Shown in pieces: positions 1 through 8,505 of a stretch of 40,197 bases of DNA. The DNA comes from Akkermansiaceae bacterium (GTDB lineage: Bacteria > Verrucomicrobiota > Verrucomicrobiia > Verrucomicrobiales > Akkermansiaceae), in assembly GCA_029242935.1 (NCBI GenBank), contig JAQWSX010000194.1, positions 1 through 40,197 on the forward strand. The letters are read 5' to 3'. Position 1 is the stretch's first letter. Each line of letters starts with the position of its first letter. The position numbers were made by a program, and so were the translations under genes. The notes under the pieces are model-generated. The model ran no database searches. It saw only the letters and a program-made list of their open reading frames with translations, and was not told where the DNA came from.

Positions 1-1
1 T

Positions 2-883
2 GATGAGGTCCTCCGCAAAGAGGATCCGGCTAAGTTTATTCCTAAGGCCTATGAGGGACGCCCATACAATGTTTTTGAGACGGGCGGAACCACCGGAATG
101 CCAAAGCAGCGGATCGGTTGGGAAGACTACAAAACCGACTACACTGAGTTTTCTGAGCACTATGGCCCGGATTTTTTCCCGCAGGGTGCCAACTGGTTGA
201 TGGTGGGACCGACTGGCCCGCGTCGTTTGCGCATGGCGATCGAGCACCTTGCCAACATCCGTGGTGGAGCGTGTTACTTTATCGATCTCGATCCCCGTTG
301 GGTAAAGCGGCTGATCGGGATGGGCGAAATGCAGATGGCCCAGGCTTATCAGGAACATGTCATTGATCAGGCTGTGACAATCATCCGCCACCGCGACATC
401 AAATGTCTCTTCACTACGCCCCGTTTGCTCGAGAGCCTCTCGTTGCGGATGTCGCTCGCTGATGCAGGGATCCGCGGTGTTTTTGCTGGTGGGACAACGA
501 TGACTCCGCAGTATGTGAAGTTCATTCAGGAAGAGGTTCTTGAGGGCAAAATCAACTACGCGCCGACTTACGGGAACACCTTGATGGGTCTCGCAATTTC
601 AAAGAAGAGGGAGCCTGGTGAGTATTCCCTGACCTACTACGCGCCACAACCACGGGCGATCTTACGAGTGGTTGATCCAGAAGATTCCACCAAGATTGTC
701 GACTATGGCGACTATGGCCGAGTTGAGCTCACGACGATGACGAAAGAGTTTTTCGTGCCAAGATTCCTAGAGCGTGACGAAGCGATTCGCCGTCCCGAGT
801 GTGACGAATTCCCGTGGGATGGAGTCGGCGACGTCCGGCCTTTCCAGAGTGGGACCAAAGCTGTGATTGAAGGTGTTTACTAA
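2..883 (+). CDS. Adenylate-forming (ANL superfamily) ligase, 5' end cut off by the window
   Basis: The frame is open from the first bases, so the gene starts outside the window; 293 residues are visible. Visible residues 27-35 (TGGTTGMPK) match the phosphate-binding loop of ANL adenylating enzymes. A segment reading APTYGNT lies where these enzymes have their Y-G-x-T-E motif, and DGVGDVRPF lies where they have the (T)GD motif. The protein ends about 20 residues after that, so the usual C-terminal lysine-bearing subdomain is missing or very short, as in LuxE acyl-protein synthetases and the atypical phenazine enzyme EhpF. It probably activates a carboxylic acid as an acyl-adenylate. The aldehyde-dehydrogenase-fold gene starts 11 bases downstream, which suggests that the activated acid is passed on for reduction. 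Membership of the ANL superfamily is fairly secure; the subfamily and substrate are inferred. Confidence 0.75.
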   Translation, partial: DEVLRKEDPAKFIPKAYEGRPYNVFETGGTTGMPKQRIGWEDYKTDYTEFSEHYGPDFFPQGANWLMVGPTGPRRLRMAIEHLANIRGGACYFIDLDPRWVKRLIGMGEMQMAQAYQEHVIDQAVTIIRHRDIKCLFTTPRLLESLSLRMSLADAGIRGVFAGGTTMTPQYVKFIQEEVLEGKINYAPTYGNTLMGLAISKKREPGEYSLTYYAPQPRAILRVVDPEDSTKIVDYGDYGRVELTTMTKEFFVPRFLERDEAIRRPECDEFPWDGVGDVRPFQSGTKAVIEGVY

Positions 884-894
884 GACTTAAAGCC

Positions 895-2307
895 ATGCAA
901 ATTCCCATCCTACGCCTCGGCGAATCTTACGAGTCTGCCGACCATGTCGAACTCAACGAGAATCTGACGACGCACACTGCGAACCCGGGATTGATCCGGC
1001 GTGATCTTTTGCGTATCAGCGAATCGAAAGCTGCCCTCGATGCCATTCCGGCTGAGACACTTGCGGATTATTGCGAGAAGGCAGCGGAACTTTTCATAAA
1101 TGCCGAATTGCCTTGCGGCGATTCGATGCAGGGCCCTGACGATTACATTGAATCGCTTTCTGCACTGACCCGGCTTCCGCATACTTTGGTGAAGATGAAC
1201 ATGGGTAAAATCCATGCAGCGATGTCGCAAATTCGCACTGTTATTGGAGGGCTGACCCGAGGGATGCCTTTGGAGATTTTTGATAAGGGGATCACTTCAG
1301 TGGGTGGCTTGGAGGTCAATTACTATCCGACGACCAGTTCGCTGGGAGTGTCCCTTCCGAGTAACGCTCCGGCGGTGAATTCACTCTGGCTTCCCGCTTT
1401 GGTGATGAAGATTCCTGTTCTTTTGAAGCCGGGTCGCGAGGATCCTTTTACGCCTCTTCGAATCGTGCAGGCCATGATTCAGGCGGGGTTCCCAAAAGAG
1501 GCTTTTGGTTATTATCCTACCACCCACGAGGGGGGTGACACATTGCTCACTTCTTGTGGTGCTGGGATCTCCTTCGGTTCGGATGTCACGGTTCGGAAAT
1601 ACGCTCCGTTTAAGAACATTCAGGTTCATGGAACCGGTCGTTCTAAGATTTTGATCGGCGAAGACTACATCGATCGTTGGGAAGAATTTCTTGATGTGCT
1701 TGTGACTTCAATTTCGGCTAATGGAGGTCGAAGCTGTATCAATACTTCAGCGATTTTGGTCCCATCCCATCGTGATGAAATTGCGGAGGCATTGGCGGCC
1801 AAGTTAGCCGACATCAAGCCTCTGGCCCGCGATGATTCTGATGCTCTCCTTTGCGGTTTTGCGAATACTGCCTTGGCAGAGGGAATCGACGGGATGATCG
1901 ATGACCTTCTCAAGGAAGAAGGGGCCCGTGATGCCACGGCAGGCCATCGTGGCGGTAGTCGAAGGGTGGAGGCTTTCGACCAGACCTATCTTTGCCCAAC
2001 CTTGGTTGCCTGTGATGATAAAGATCATCAGCTGGCGAATACCGAGTTCATGTTTCCCTACGCAAGTATTGTCGAGATGCCCCAGTCAGAGATGTTGGCC
2101 AATATTGGTGAGACTCTCGTGGTCAGCGCTTTCACCGAGAACAAGGAATGGATCCAGGAGCTCATGTTGAGCCCGGATATCGAGCGTCTAAACATTGGAC
2201 CATTTCCGACAAATCGCGTCCAGTGGGAGCAGCCGCACGAGGGGAATCTTTTCGAGTTTCTCTACCGTCGGCGTGCGATCCAAGGGGACTTGTCTGTGGC
2301 CGGTTAG
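895..2307 (+). CDS. Aldehyde-dehydrogenase-fold protein, probable acyl reductase
   Basis: This 470-residue protein has the aldehyde dehydrogenase fold: the SLPSNAP segment (about 153-159) matches the oxyanion/Asn region, LKPGRE (about 177-182) the cofactor-lysine region, and NGGRSC places the nucleophile at Cys281. Where hydrolytic aldehyde dehydrogenases have E-L-G-G-K with the general-base glutamate, this protein reads HGTGRSK. Loss of that glutamate is known from acylating (CoA- or acyl-enzyme-forming) members. I therefore infer that it reduces an activated acyl group to an aldehyde, like LuxC or EhpG, rather than oxidising an aldehyde. The adjacent adenylating enzyme and the downstream alcohol dehydrogenase fit this reading. 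No obvious Shine-Dalgarno sequence precedes the ATG, so translation may be coupled to the gene 11 bases upstream. The fold is confident; the direction and substrate are not. Confidence 0.8.
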   Translation: MQIPILRLGESYESADHVELNENLTTHTANPGLIRRDLLRISESKAALDAIPAETLADYCEKAAELFINAELPCGDSMQGPDDYIESLSALTRLPHTLVKMNMGKIHAAMSQIRTVIGGLTRGMPLEIFDKGITSVGGLEVNYYPTTSSLGVSLPSNAPAVNSLWLPALVMKIPVLLKPGREDPFTPLRIVQAMIQAGFPKEAFGYYPTTHEGGDTLLTSCGAGISFGSDVTVRKYAPFKNIQVHGTGRSKILIGEDYIDRWEEFLDVLVTSISANGGRSCINTSAILVPSHRDEIAEALAAKLADIKPLARDDSDALLCGFANTALAEGIDGMIDDLLKEEGARDATAGHRGGSRRVEAFDQTYLCPTLVACDDKDHQLANTEFMFPYASIVEMPQSEMLANIGETLVVSAFTENKEWIQELMLSPDIERLNIGPFPTNRVQWEQPHEGNLFEFLYRRRAIQGDLSVAG

Positions 2308-2352
2308 TTTCCAACCAAAAGAGGGCGATTTTTCTGCCTGCTGTATGGGTCT

Positions 2353-3558
2353 TTAGGGAGAGTTTTCTCCAAGCTTCAAACACGTGGCGGCGCCGTCGGC
2401 ATCGCGGATGAAAAGCTTGCTCTTGTGGAGAAGCGGAGGCGTCCAAGTTCGTTTGCCGAGACCTTCGTGACGAGCAATTTCCTTGAAGCCCTTCGGGCTG
2501 GCTTTGGCGACGATCAAGGTGCCGTTTTGGGTAAGGATGATGAGCTTGCCATTCGAGATGATAAGTGATCCGCGGAGGTTGGGGTGGGACCAGACTGTTT
2601 TGCCGGTTTTGATATCGAGGCAGCGGAGGAACGATTTGATTTTCTTTTTATGAACGGGGCCGTCGAAGCCATAAAGGTGGCTTTCGTGCAGGACGGGAGA
2701 GTTGATGTGGTTTTGGAATTCTTCGTTGGTCCAGATGGGTTCGGTTGAATCAAGGTTGGGATCGAAGAGGGCTGCCCCTTCACCCCACCACGAGGAGAGG
2801 TAAAGCTTGTTTCCGATGAGGAGTGGGTCGGCAGAGTTTTCGCCCAAGCGGGTGGGCCAGTCGACCTTCCAGAGAACCTCGCCATCAGCTTGGGAAACAA
2901 CATGCATGATTTTGTTTCCAAAAATGGCAACGGCCGCTTGATCTCGGCAGTTGAGGGGGACAGGGGCGGCATACCCTCCGGAGAACGGAGGAGAATTCCA
3001 AAGGATCGCGCCCGTATTTTTATCGAGCGCGATGCCGAATGTGTTGGCGTTGAGGAAGAGACGGTCGCCAACGATGACGGGAGCGGAGGAGAAGCCCCAG
3101 GTTGGCATCGGTGCTTTGGCGGCAGTTGCAATATCGGTAGTCCAGCGGGCTTTGCCGGTGGCTTTATCGCGGGAGGAAACGAGGCCTTGTTTGCTGAACG
3201 TGTAAAGCCACTTGTCCTCGATGACGGGTGGGGCGTTGGGGCCACCGGGATTGTATTTTGGGATCAAATCCTGTGGATATTTTTCGCTCCAGATTAATTT
3301 TCCGGAAGTGACATCGAGGCACTGGATAAGGTCGTCACCCTCAAAATTACCGAGCGTGTAGGCTCGATCCTCGCTAACTGCGATGCCTGAATAGCCAGTG
3401 TGGACTTTGGCCGACCACAGCGTATCGGGGCCTGACGCAGGCCATTGATGGGACCAGCGGGTTTCGTGATCGAAGTTTCCGTTACCCTTGGGGCCGCGCC
3501 ATTGGGACCAATCGGACCAAGCTGAGAGGGTGCTGAGAATAAGGAGAAGAAGCTTCAT
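2353..3558 (-). CDS. Secreted PQQ-like beta-propeller protein
   Basis: This 401-residue protein begins with a signal peptide (MKLLLLILSTLSAWS) followed by WSQWRGPKGNG, the opening typical of the outer-membrane-biogenesis/PQQ-like propellers that are expanded in Planctomycetes and Verrucomicrobia. Propeller blades recur as 'x-LD-x-x-TGKx-x-W' (for example LDVTSGKLIW, ALDKNTGAILW, LDIKTGKTVW). Such proteins are predicted to act in the periplasm, but the repeats alone do not prove PQQ binding or any enzymatic activity. It converges on the aldehyde-dehydrogenase-fold gene and is divergent from the iron-type alcohol dehydrogenase, whose ATG is 34 bases away, so the two starts must share a very short promoter region. 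A redox role next to these enzymes is possible but unproven. Confidence 0.8.
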   Translation of the reverse strand: MKLLLLILSTLSAWSDWSQWRGPKGNGNFDHETRWSHQWPASGPDTLWSAKVHTGYSGIAVSEDRAYTLGNFEGDDLIQCLDVTSGKLIWSEKYPQDLIPKYNPGGPNAPPVIEDKWLYTFSKQGLVSSRDKATGKARWTTDIATAAKAPMPTWGFSSAPVIVGDRLFLNANTFGIALDKNTGAILWNSPPFSGGYAAPVPLNCRDQAAVAIFGNKIMHVVSQADGEVLWKVDWPTRLGENSADPLLIGNKLYLSSWWGEGAALFDPNLDSTEPIWTNEEFQNHINSPVLHESHLYGFDGPVHKKKIKSFLRCLDIKTGKTVWSHPNLRGSLIISNGKLIILTQNGTLIVAKASPKGFKEIARHEGLGKRTWTPPLLHKSKLFIRDADGAATCLKLGENSP

Positions 3559-3592
3559 TTTAGCCGGGTGACGATGCCATGAGAACGAGTGA

Positions 3593-4723
3593 ATGGAAAA
3601 TTTAAAAGCTCGCGTTGAAAAGCGGCGGGGAGCCGTTAGTGTCCGGCCTAGAAAATTCGTGACGTCATCTTCTCAAATCACCATTCATCGCCCGGGCTCC
3701 TTGGTAGAACTCCCCAAGCACGTTTCGGGGAAAGTTTTGATCGTGACTGATCCGGGGATCGTCAAAGCGGGGCATGTCGACCGAGCAGCTGCGCTCTTGG
3801 AGGATGTCGTGGTTTTTGATGAGGTTAGGGAAAACCCAACGGAGTCTGATGTGGCACGATGCGCGGAATTTGCACGAGCGGTGAGTCCGGATTTTATTGT
3901 GGGTTTGGGAGGTGGGAGTTCGATGGATACCGCGAAAGGTGCTTTGTTTTTATTGAGTGGTGGTGGAGTGATGTCGGACTACCAGGGCCATGGGAAAGCG
4001 AAGGGTCCGATGTTGCCGTTCATTGCGATCCCGACGACTTCCGGAACGGGTAGTGAATGCCAGAGTTATGCTGTTTTGTGTCGGGACGGCTCCCATGAGA
4101 AGATGGCGTGCGGTGATCCTCGGGCGTTGGCCAAGGTGGTGATTTTGGATCCTGAGCTGACCGGGTCAATGCCATTGCAGGTGGCAAGGTTGACGGCGCT
4201 CGATGCCCTTTCCCATTCTCTCGAAAGTGCGGTTTGTAATAAAGGAACCGACAAATCAAGGGAGCTTTCATTTCAGGCCTTTTGGAGCATCGAGCCGGTC
4301 ATCGAAGCGATCTTAAAAGGCGAGGATTCGCTAGAGGATCGTAATAGAATGTTGGTTGGTTCGGCATTGGCGGGGAGTGCCATTGAGGCGAGTATGTTGG
4401 GGGCAGCTCATGCAACAGCGAATCCCTTGACAGCTCATTTTGATGTCGTTCACGGGCGCGCTGTAATCACAATGCTCCCTGTCGTGATGCGCTGGAATGC
4501 CGAGGTAGTGGGCAGTGTTTATGACGAATTAAAGCCTAGGCTTATCGAGTGGGTCGAGCATTTGCACGAGCTCGCTGAGTTGCCTCCGGTTATGGTGCCC
4601 TCAGAAATGATTGGTCAGCTGGCAGCAGAGGCGGCACAGCAATGGACGGGGCAATTTAATCCGCGGCCGTTGACCGTGAGGGATTTTGAGACGCTTTATC
4701 GTCGCGCGTTTGGGGAAAGCTGA
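3593..4723 (+). CDS. Iron-containing (group III) alcohol dehydrogenase
   Basis: This 376-residue protein belongs to the iron-type alcohol dehydrogenases. GGGSSMDTAKG (about 106-116) is the NAD(P)-binding glycine motif, PTTSGTGSE (147-155) is the family signature, and the four metal ligands are visible as Asp204, His208, His273 and His287. In FucO-like enzymes the second histidine of the HAMAH segment is conserved near the active site; here that position is Asn277 (HATAN), which could alter substrate handling. It probably interconverts an aldehyde and an alcohol in the cytoplasm. With the upstream adenylating enzyme and acyl-reductase-like protein it would complete an acid-to-alcohol route. 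The first 25 residues are an N-terminal extension with several basic residues. The ATG at the given start was chosen because the reading frame and alignment both begin there. Confidence 0.88.
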   Translation: MENLKARVEKRRGAVSVRPRKFVTSSSQITIHRPGSLVELPKHVSGKVLIVTDPGIVKAGHVDRAAALLEDVVVFDEVRENPTESDVARCAEFARAVSPDFIVGLGGGSSMDTAKGALFLLSGGGVMSDYQGHGKAKGPMLPFIAIPTTSGTGSECQSYAVLCRDGSHEKMACGDPRALAKVVILDPELTGSMPLQVARLTALDALSHSLESAVCNKGTDKSRELSFQAFWSIEPVIEAILKGEDSLEDRNRMLVGSALAGSAIEASMLGAAHATANPLTAHFDVVHGRAVITMLPVVMRWNAEVVGSVYDELKPRLIEWVEHLHELAELPPVMVPSEMIGQLAAEAAQQWTGQFNPRPLTVRDFETLYRRAFGES

Positions 4724-4758
4724 ATTGATCGTGGCGGGATTTGTGTCAGCATGGGGGC

Positions 4759-5895
4759 ATGAAGAAGATGATCTTGGGAATGATGTCGCTGGTAGTGACA
4801 GCGTGTCATGCTGACGAAAAAGGAGAGCAGAAGAAGGATCGTGATGATTGGACGGTGGCGCGTGGAGGTGCAGGGTTGTCGGGGCAAGTTGGGGTCGCCT
4901 TACCTCCAAAGCCGAATATTATGTGGATGTTTCAGACCGAAGGGGCGATCGTGGGAGAGACCGTGATTGCCAAGGATATCGTGGTCTTTGGAAACAGCGC
5001 GGGGCTTTTGACGGCGGTAGATTTAAAATCGGGGAAAAAGAAATGGCAGCGGGAATTCGAGCAGAGTTTTGAGGCGGCCCCAGCAATTTTGGACGATACG
5101 ATCTTCATTGGTTGTGAAGATATGAAGCTTTACGCGCTCGAGTTGGAGACAGGCAAGGACAAGTGGGCAATCGAGACTGATGATAAGATTACGGCAGGAG
5201 TGAATCTTACGAAAAGTCCGGATGGGAAGGCACACTGGATTGTCATGAATGGTTACGACGGGGTTTGTCGTGCGCTGGATGCGAAATCAGGGAAAGAAAT
5301 TTGGAAACATGAGACCGAACAGCCGATTAATGGCACTCCGGCTGTCGTTAATGGGAAGTGGGTCGTTTTTGGAGGGTGTGATCACTTTCTCTACACCCTG
5401 AATTTGGCGGATGGAAAACCGTTGACTAAAGTTGAAGGCGAAGCGCCGATTGTTTCAACCGTGGGGACGGAAGGGAGCTTTGTGGCATGGGGGGATCATT
5501 CGAATAAAGTGATGGGAGCTGATTTGGCTTCAGGTGAATTAGAATGGAAATACAGTGATCGTAAGTTTCCCTTTATGGCAGCGCCGGCAGTGGACAAAAA
5601 AAATGTTTACATCGGCGGGCGGGATAAAAAAATTCACGCAATCTCGCGTGAGAGTGGAGATCCGGTCTGGAGATTCAAGACGGGTGGGCGTGTTGAGAGT
5701 TCGCCAATTCTCTTTACTGATGGTGTGGTATGTGGCTCAAGCGATGGGCGCTTGTATGCCATCGACTTAAAGAGCGGAGACGAAGTCTGGAAGATAGACC
5801 TCGGGGAATCATTGGTGGCGGCTGCAAGCTATGCCAAGGGAACAATTCTAATTGGAAGCGAAGATGGAACCCTTTTTGCGCTGGGGAAGAAATAA
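4759..5895 (+). CDS. PQQ-like beta-propeller lipoprotein
   Basis: The chosen ATG gives a 378-residue protein with a lipoprotein signal (MKKMILGMMSLVVTAC, lipobox V-T-A-C); the frame is open six codons further upstream to a TTG, but those residues would spoil the signal. The body is a chain of PQQ-like blades (for example LKSGKKKWQ, LETGKDKWAI, DAKSGKEIWKH, SRESGDPVWRF, DLKSGDEVWKI). It resembles BamB-type and related periplasmic scaffolds, but the genome context does not support a BamB call. It starts 35 bases after the alcohol dehydrogenase and may be co-transcribed with it. Its stop codon is two bases from the end of the convergent MATE gene, leaving no room for a private terminator. Confidence 0.8.
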   Translation: MKKMILGMMSLVVTACHADEKGEQKKDRDDWTVARGGAGLSGQVGVALPPKPNIMWMFQTEGAIVGETVIAKDIVVFGNSAGLLTAVDLKSGKKKWQREFEQSFEAAPAILDDTIFIGCEDMKLYALELETGKDKWAIETDDKITAGVNLTKSPDGKAHWIVMNGYDGVCRALDAKSGKEIWKHETEQPINGTPAVVNGKWVVFGGCDHFLYTLNLADGKPLTKVEGEAPIVSTVGTEGSFVAWGDHSNKVMGADLASGELEWKYSDRKFPFMAAPAVDKKNVYIGGRDKKIHAISRESGDPVWRFKTGGRVESSPILFTDGVVCGSSDGRLYAIDLKSGDEVWKIDLGESLVAAASYAKGTILIGSEDGTLFALGKK

Positions 5896-5897
5896 GG

Positions 5898-7376
5898 TCA
5901 GATTTTTGTCTCAAGCCATTTGCCGCGAAATGCGATGGTGATGAATAGGCCCGCTTGGATGAAAAGATCGATGCTCATAAAAGTCCATATTTTGATGAGG
6001 GTGAGGTCGAAGTAGGCATCGTAAACGGTAATCCCGATGACGCGAATGAGGATCAGGCAGGTAAAGGAGCATCTCATGACGATGCGTGTCGCTCCGGCGC
6101 CGCGCAGGCAGGTTTTTAAGACGATGGTGGTAGCGAGTGCGGGTTGAAAAATCCCGCAGATGAAGACGAGCGGTCCGGCGACCGCGATGAGTTGAGTGGC
6201 TTGGGCGTCGGTTTCGGGGAGGATGAGACGCACGATGACTTCTGGGGCAAGGAGGAAGAAGACGCCAATCGCACTCATGAAAGCGAGAGCGAAGAGCCAA
6301 GCGGTACGGAGAGCTTTCAGAGCCATCTTTGGATTATTGGCTCCGAGATACTGTCCGACCAAGGTGGCTGTGGCAGTGCCGATGGCAAAGCCGGGGAGGA
6401 AGGAGAGAGATTCGACTCGGATTGCGATGAAGTGAGCGCCGAGGGCGCCATCGAAGGCGAGTCCGGTGATAAAGCGGAGGACGTAGGCGTGGATCATCCA
6501 CATGCCGAGCATTTCGATACCCTGAGGCAATCCGACCCGGCCGATACGCGCCATCATCTCACGTTGCGGGGTCCAATTTGCTTGTCGCAGGGTTAGGGTG
6601 ATTTCCTCTGATTCGGGTTTGTATTTTCGGCTGAGTAAGACGACGACCACAAGGGTGCCAAGAAGCCAGGCAAGGAGACTTCCCCAGGCGAGACCGGCGA
6701 TACCCATGCCGCCGAGAGGAGGATCTAGAAATACGAAACCGGCGCTCAAGATCATGTTGCACATATTGATGAAGAGCATGATGAAGAAGGGGGTGCGAGT
6801 GTCCCCGATGGCACGCAGCGCATTGGTGCAGGCGTAGAATATTCCCAGGAAAGGGCAGGACCAGGCGAGGATCGAAAGGTAGGTGAAGGCGTATCCGGAG
6901 GCGGCGTCCGAGAGTCCGAAAACTTTGATGATCTGCGGAAGACTGAGTCGGATGATGAGCCCGGAAAGGATTCCCATGAAGAGCCCGGCGAGGATACCTT
7001 GGACAAGCCCTTGCCGTGCTTCCTCCGGTTTCCGTGCTCCGGCGGCGCGCGAGACGATGGCGAGGACTCCAGTGGCAACGGCCCCTTGCAGAATCATCAT
7101 GAGCCACATCGCATAGCCGCCAAGGCCGAGGGCGTCCATAACGGCAACGCGGGCGTCGCCATCGGCCATACGAGTGGCGAGGATAAGGTCCACGGTATTG
7201 ACCATGAAGCTTAGGATTTGTTCTAAGAGCGGCCAGATGGCGAGAGTGATAACTTGTTGCCCCAGCGACATTCGACCGAGCCGTCCGGCGAGGGTGCCGT
7301 CGACTTCTTGAATGCTGGAGCGTTGCTCGGCTTCGATGATTTTCCCAGGGCGAGCCATATTGACGCGCAGGGACAT
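5898..7376 (-). CDS. MATE-family multidrug/metabolite exporter
   Basis: This 492-residue integral membrane protein has about 12 hydrophobic segments in two similar halves, typical of MATE antiporters. Recognisable family stretches include QGAVATGVLAIVSRAAGA and the second-half counterpart GFAIGTATATLVGQYLGA. These proteins use a sodium or proton gradient to export organic cations, drugs or secondary metabolites across the inner membrane. An internal ATG six codons in (MARPGK) is an equally good start. The gene is convergent with the propeller lipoprotein and divergent from the alkyltransferase gene. Nothing in the sequence shows its substrate; linking it to the acid-reduction cluster would be speculative. 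Confidence 0.9.
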   Translation of the reverse strand: MSLRVNMARPGKIIEAEQRSSIQEVDGTLAGRLGRMSLGQQVITLAIWPLLEQILSFMVNTVDLILATRMADGDARVAVMDALGLGGYAMWLMMILQGAVATGVLAIVSRAAGARKPEEARQGLVQGILAGLFMGILSGLIIRLSLPQIIKVFGLSDAASGYAFTYLSILAWSCPFLGIFYACTNALRAIGDTRTPFFIMLFINMCNMILSAGFVFLDPPLGGMGIAGLAWGSLLAWLLGTLVVVVLLSRKYKPESEEITLTLRQANWTPQREMMARIGRVGLPQGIEMLGMWMIHAYVLRFITGLAFDGALGAHFIAIRVESLSFLPGFAIGTATATLVGQYLGANNPKMALKALRTAWLFALAFMSAIGVFFLLAPEVIVRLILPETDAQATQLIAVAGPLVFICGIFQPALATTIVLKTCLRGAGATRIVMRCSFTCLILIRVIGITVYDAYFDLTLIKIWTFMSIDLFIQAGLFITIAFRGKWLETKI

Positions 7377-7492
7377 ACCTGACAGTTGGCCAGGGGAACA
7401 TTTAATAAAAAGTAAAACCGCAGGGACCTCGGGTGGGTTTCAGCATTTTCTCCGGGTTTCTCTAGGCGCGAGGCCGAGGCAAATGAATTTCA

Positions 7493-7528
7493 GGACGGCT
7501 AATCGTCCGGAAGTTTTTGATCTTTTTT
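7493..7528. promoter_or_regulatory. Hairpin followed by T-rich tract ahead of the alkyltransferase gene
   Basis: A perfect 5-bp stem (GGACG at 7493-7497 and CGTCC at 7504-7508) with a 6-base loop is followed by two T runs that end about 25 bases before the ATG at 7551. It could be a weak leader terminator or attenuator. The stem is short, so chance is quite possible. Confidence 0.25.
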
Positions 7529-7550
7529 TCGGGTAGGGTCGATTTACCTT

Positions 7551-8321
7551 ATGGCGATGAACGTGCGGGGGGAATTGATCAAAGAAGCGAGCCTCTTGAT
7601 TCGTGAGGCGCGCAGGCGGTGGAATGCGCATGAGAAGAACCAATCGTGTCGTCAGGCTAGGGATCGCGCACTCGCGGTCTATGAAAAGTTGAGTAAAGAG
7701 GAGCGCAATGAGCTTCCGGAGGTCTTGCGGGTTTGGTTGCGTTACCGTAGCGAAAAGTATTTTGGGAGAGGGAGAAGAGGGAATGGCATGAGCTCAAAAT
7801 CATCAAAAGATAAGAAGAAGGAAACGGCTCCGGAACATGCCGTGGCGGCCCGGAAGGTCATGAGCGGGGTGGGTCCGTTGTATGTCCTGAGTTCCAAGAA
7901 AGGGATTTGTGGGCTCTTTTTCGGCCATCGCATCGAGCCATCGACCCTGCCAAAAGATAATTCGCGGGACCGTTTTTTAAATCAGGCTGAGAAGGAACTC
8001 ACCGAGTATTTCGAAGGTGACCGTGAAATTTTTGAGGTAGCGATCGACGCTCGCGGGAGCCAATTTCAGCGATTGGTTTGGCGTCAATTGAGTGCCATTC
8101 CATTTGGTGAAACCCGTGGGTATGGAGAAATAGCGGAGAAGGTGGAAAATCCAAAAGCGGTTCGCGCGGTCGGTACTGCAAATGGAGCAAACCCGGTTTC
8201 AATTATCGTTCCATGCCATAGAGTGATCGGGAAAGACGGCTCGTTGACTGGTTTTGGAGGAGGTTTGGAGATCAAGAAGAAGCTCCTGCAGCACGAGGGG
8301 GTTCTATTGGAGTCGATTTAA
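7551..8321 (+). CDS. Methylated-DNA-protein-cysteine methyltransferase with an extra N-terminal region
   Basis: Residues about 105-256 are an O6-alkylguanine-DNA alkyltransferase. The C-terminal catalytic domain shows the helix-turn-helix segment ending in PKAVRAVGTANGANP and the active-site motif VPCHRV with acceptor Cys222, followed by LTGFGGGLEIKKKLL. It would repair O6-methylguanine in DNA by one-way transfer of the alkyl group to the cysteine. Residues 1-100 are not part of the normal enzyme: 1-72 form a charged, probably helical segment (rich in R, K and E, with a W-x-R-Y motif), followed by a lysine/serine linker. An internal ATG at codon 80 (position 7788) could start a near-standard protein. 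Whether the long or short form is made cannot be decided from the sequence. Confidence 0.88.
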   Translation: MAMNVRGELIKEASLLIREARRRWNAHEKNQSCRQARDRALAVYEKLSKEERNELPEVLRVWLRYRSEKYFGRGRRGNGMSSKSSKDKKKETAPEHAVAARKVMSGVGPLYVLSSKKGICGLFFGHRIEPSTLPKDNSRDRFLNQAEKELTEYFEGDREIFEVAIDARGSQFQRLVWRQLSAIPFGETRGYGEIAEKVENPKAVRAVGTANGANPVSIIVPCHRVIGKDGSLTGFGGGLEIKKKLLQHEGVLLESI

Positions 8322-8443
8322 TTAAGAATGTGCCTTTAGCGGTGCTCGTTTGAGCGCTGACTTCCATTTTTCGGCTGTGGAATTCCCGTAAGTAAATATG
8401 TTCATTACCTCAGATTCGACTTTTCCGAGGGATTTTGGGGGAT

Positions 8444-8481
8444 AGTTCCGCGTTCTTAAATAAGGAGCGGAAAAGTTCCGC
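8444..8481. promoter_or_regulatory. Triple TTCCGC operator-like array
   Basis: AGTTCCGC occurs at 8444-8451 and again at 8474-8481, exactly 30 bp apart (about three helical turns). The inverted copy GCGGAA at 8467-8472 forms a palindrome with the second repeat, GCGGAA-AAG-TTCCGC. This looks like a binding site for a dimeric regulator with an accessory half-site. The regulator is unknown. Confidence 0.4.
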
Positions 8482-8505
8482 AGTTTAGGAAATTTGCGCA
8501 GAAAT

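Noticed and set aside
2514-3245. 243-codon frame overlapping the first PQQ-like gene
   Set aside because: The Ser/Pro/Thr-rich product is typical of a shifted frame; the main frame has a signal peptide and clear propeller repeats.
6559-7401. 280-codon open frame on the minus strand in another frame of the MATE gene
   Set aside because: It is antisense-free but lies in an alternative frame of an unmistakable MATE protein; its product is Arg/His/Pro-rich as expected for a shifted frame of a G/C-rich gene, with no motif.
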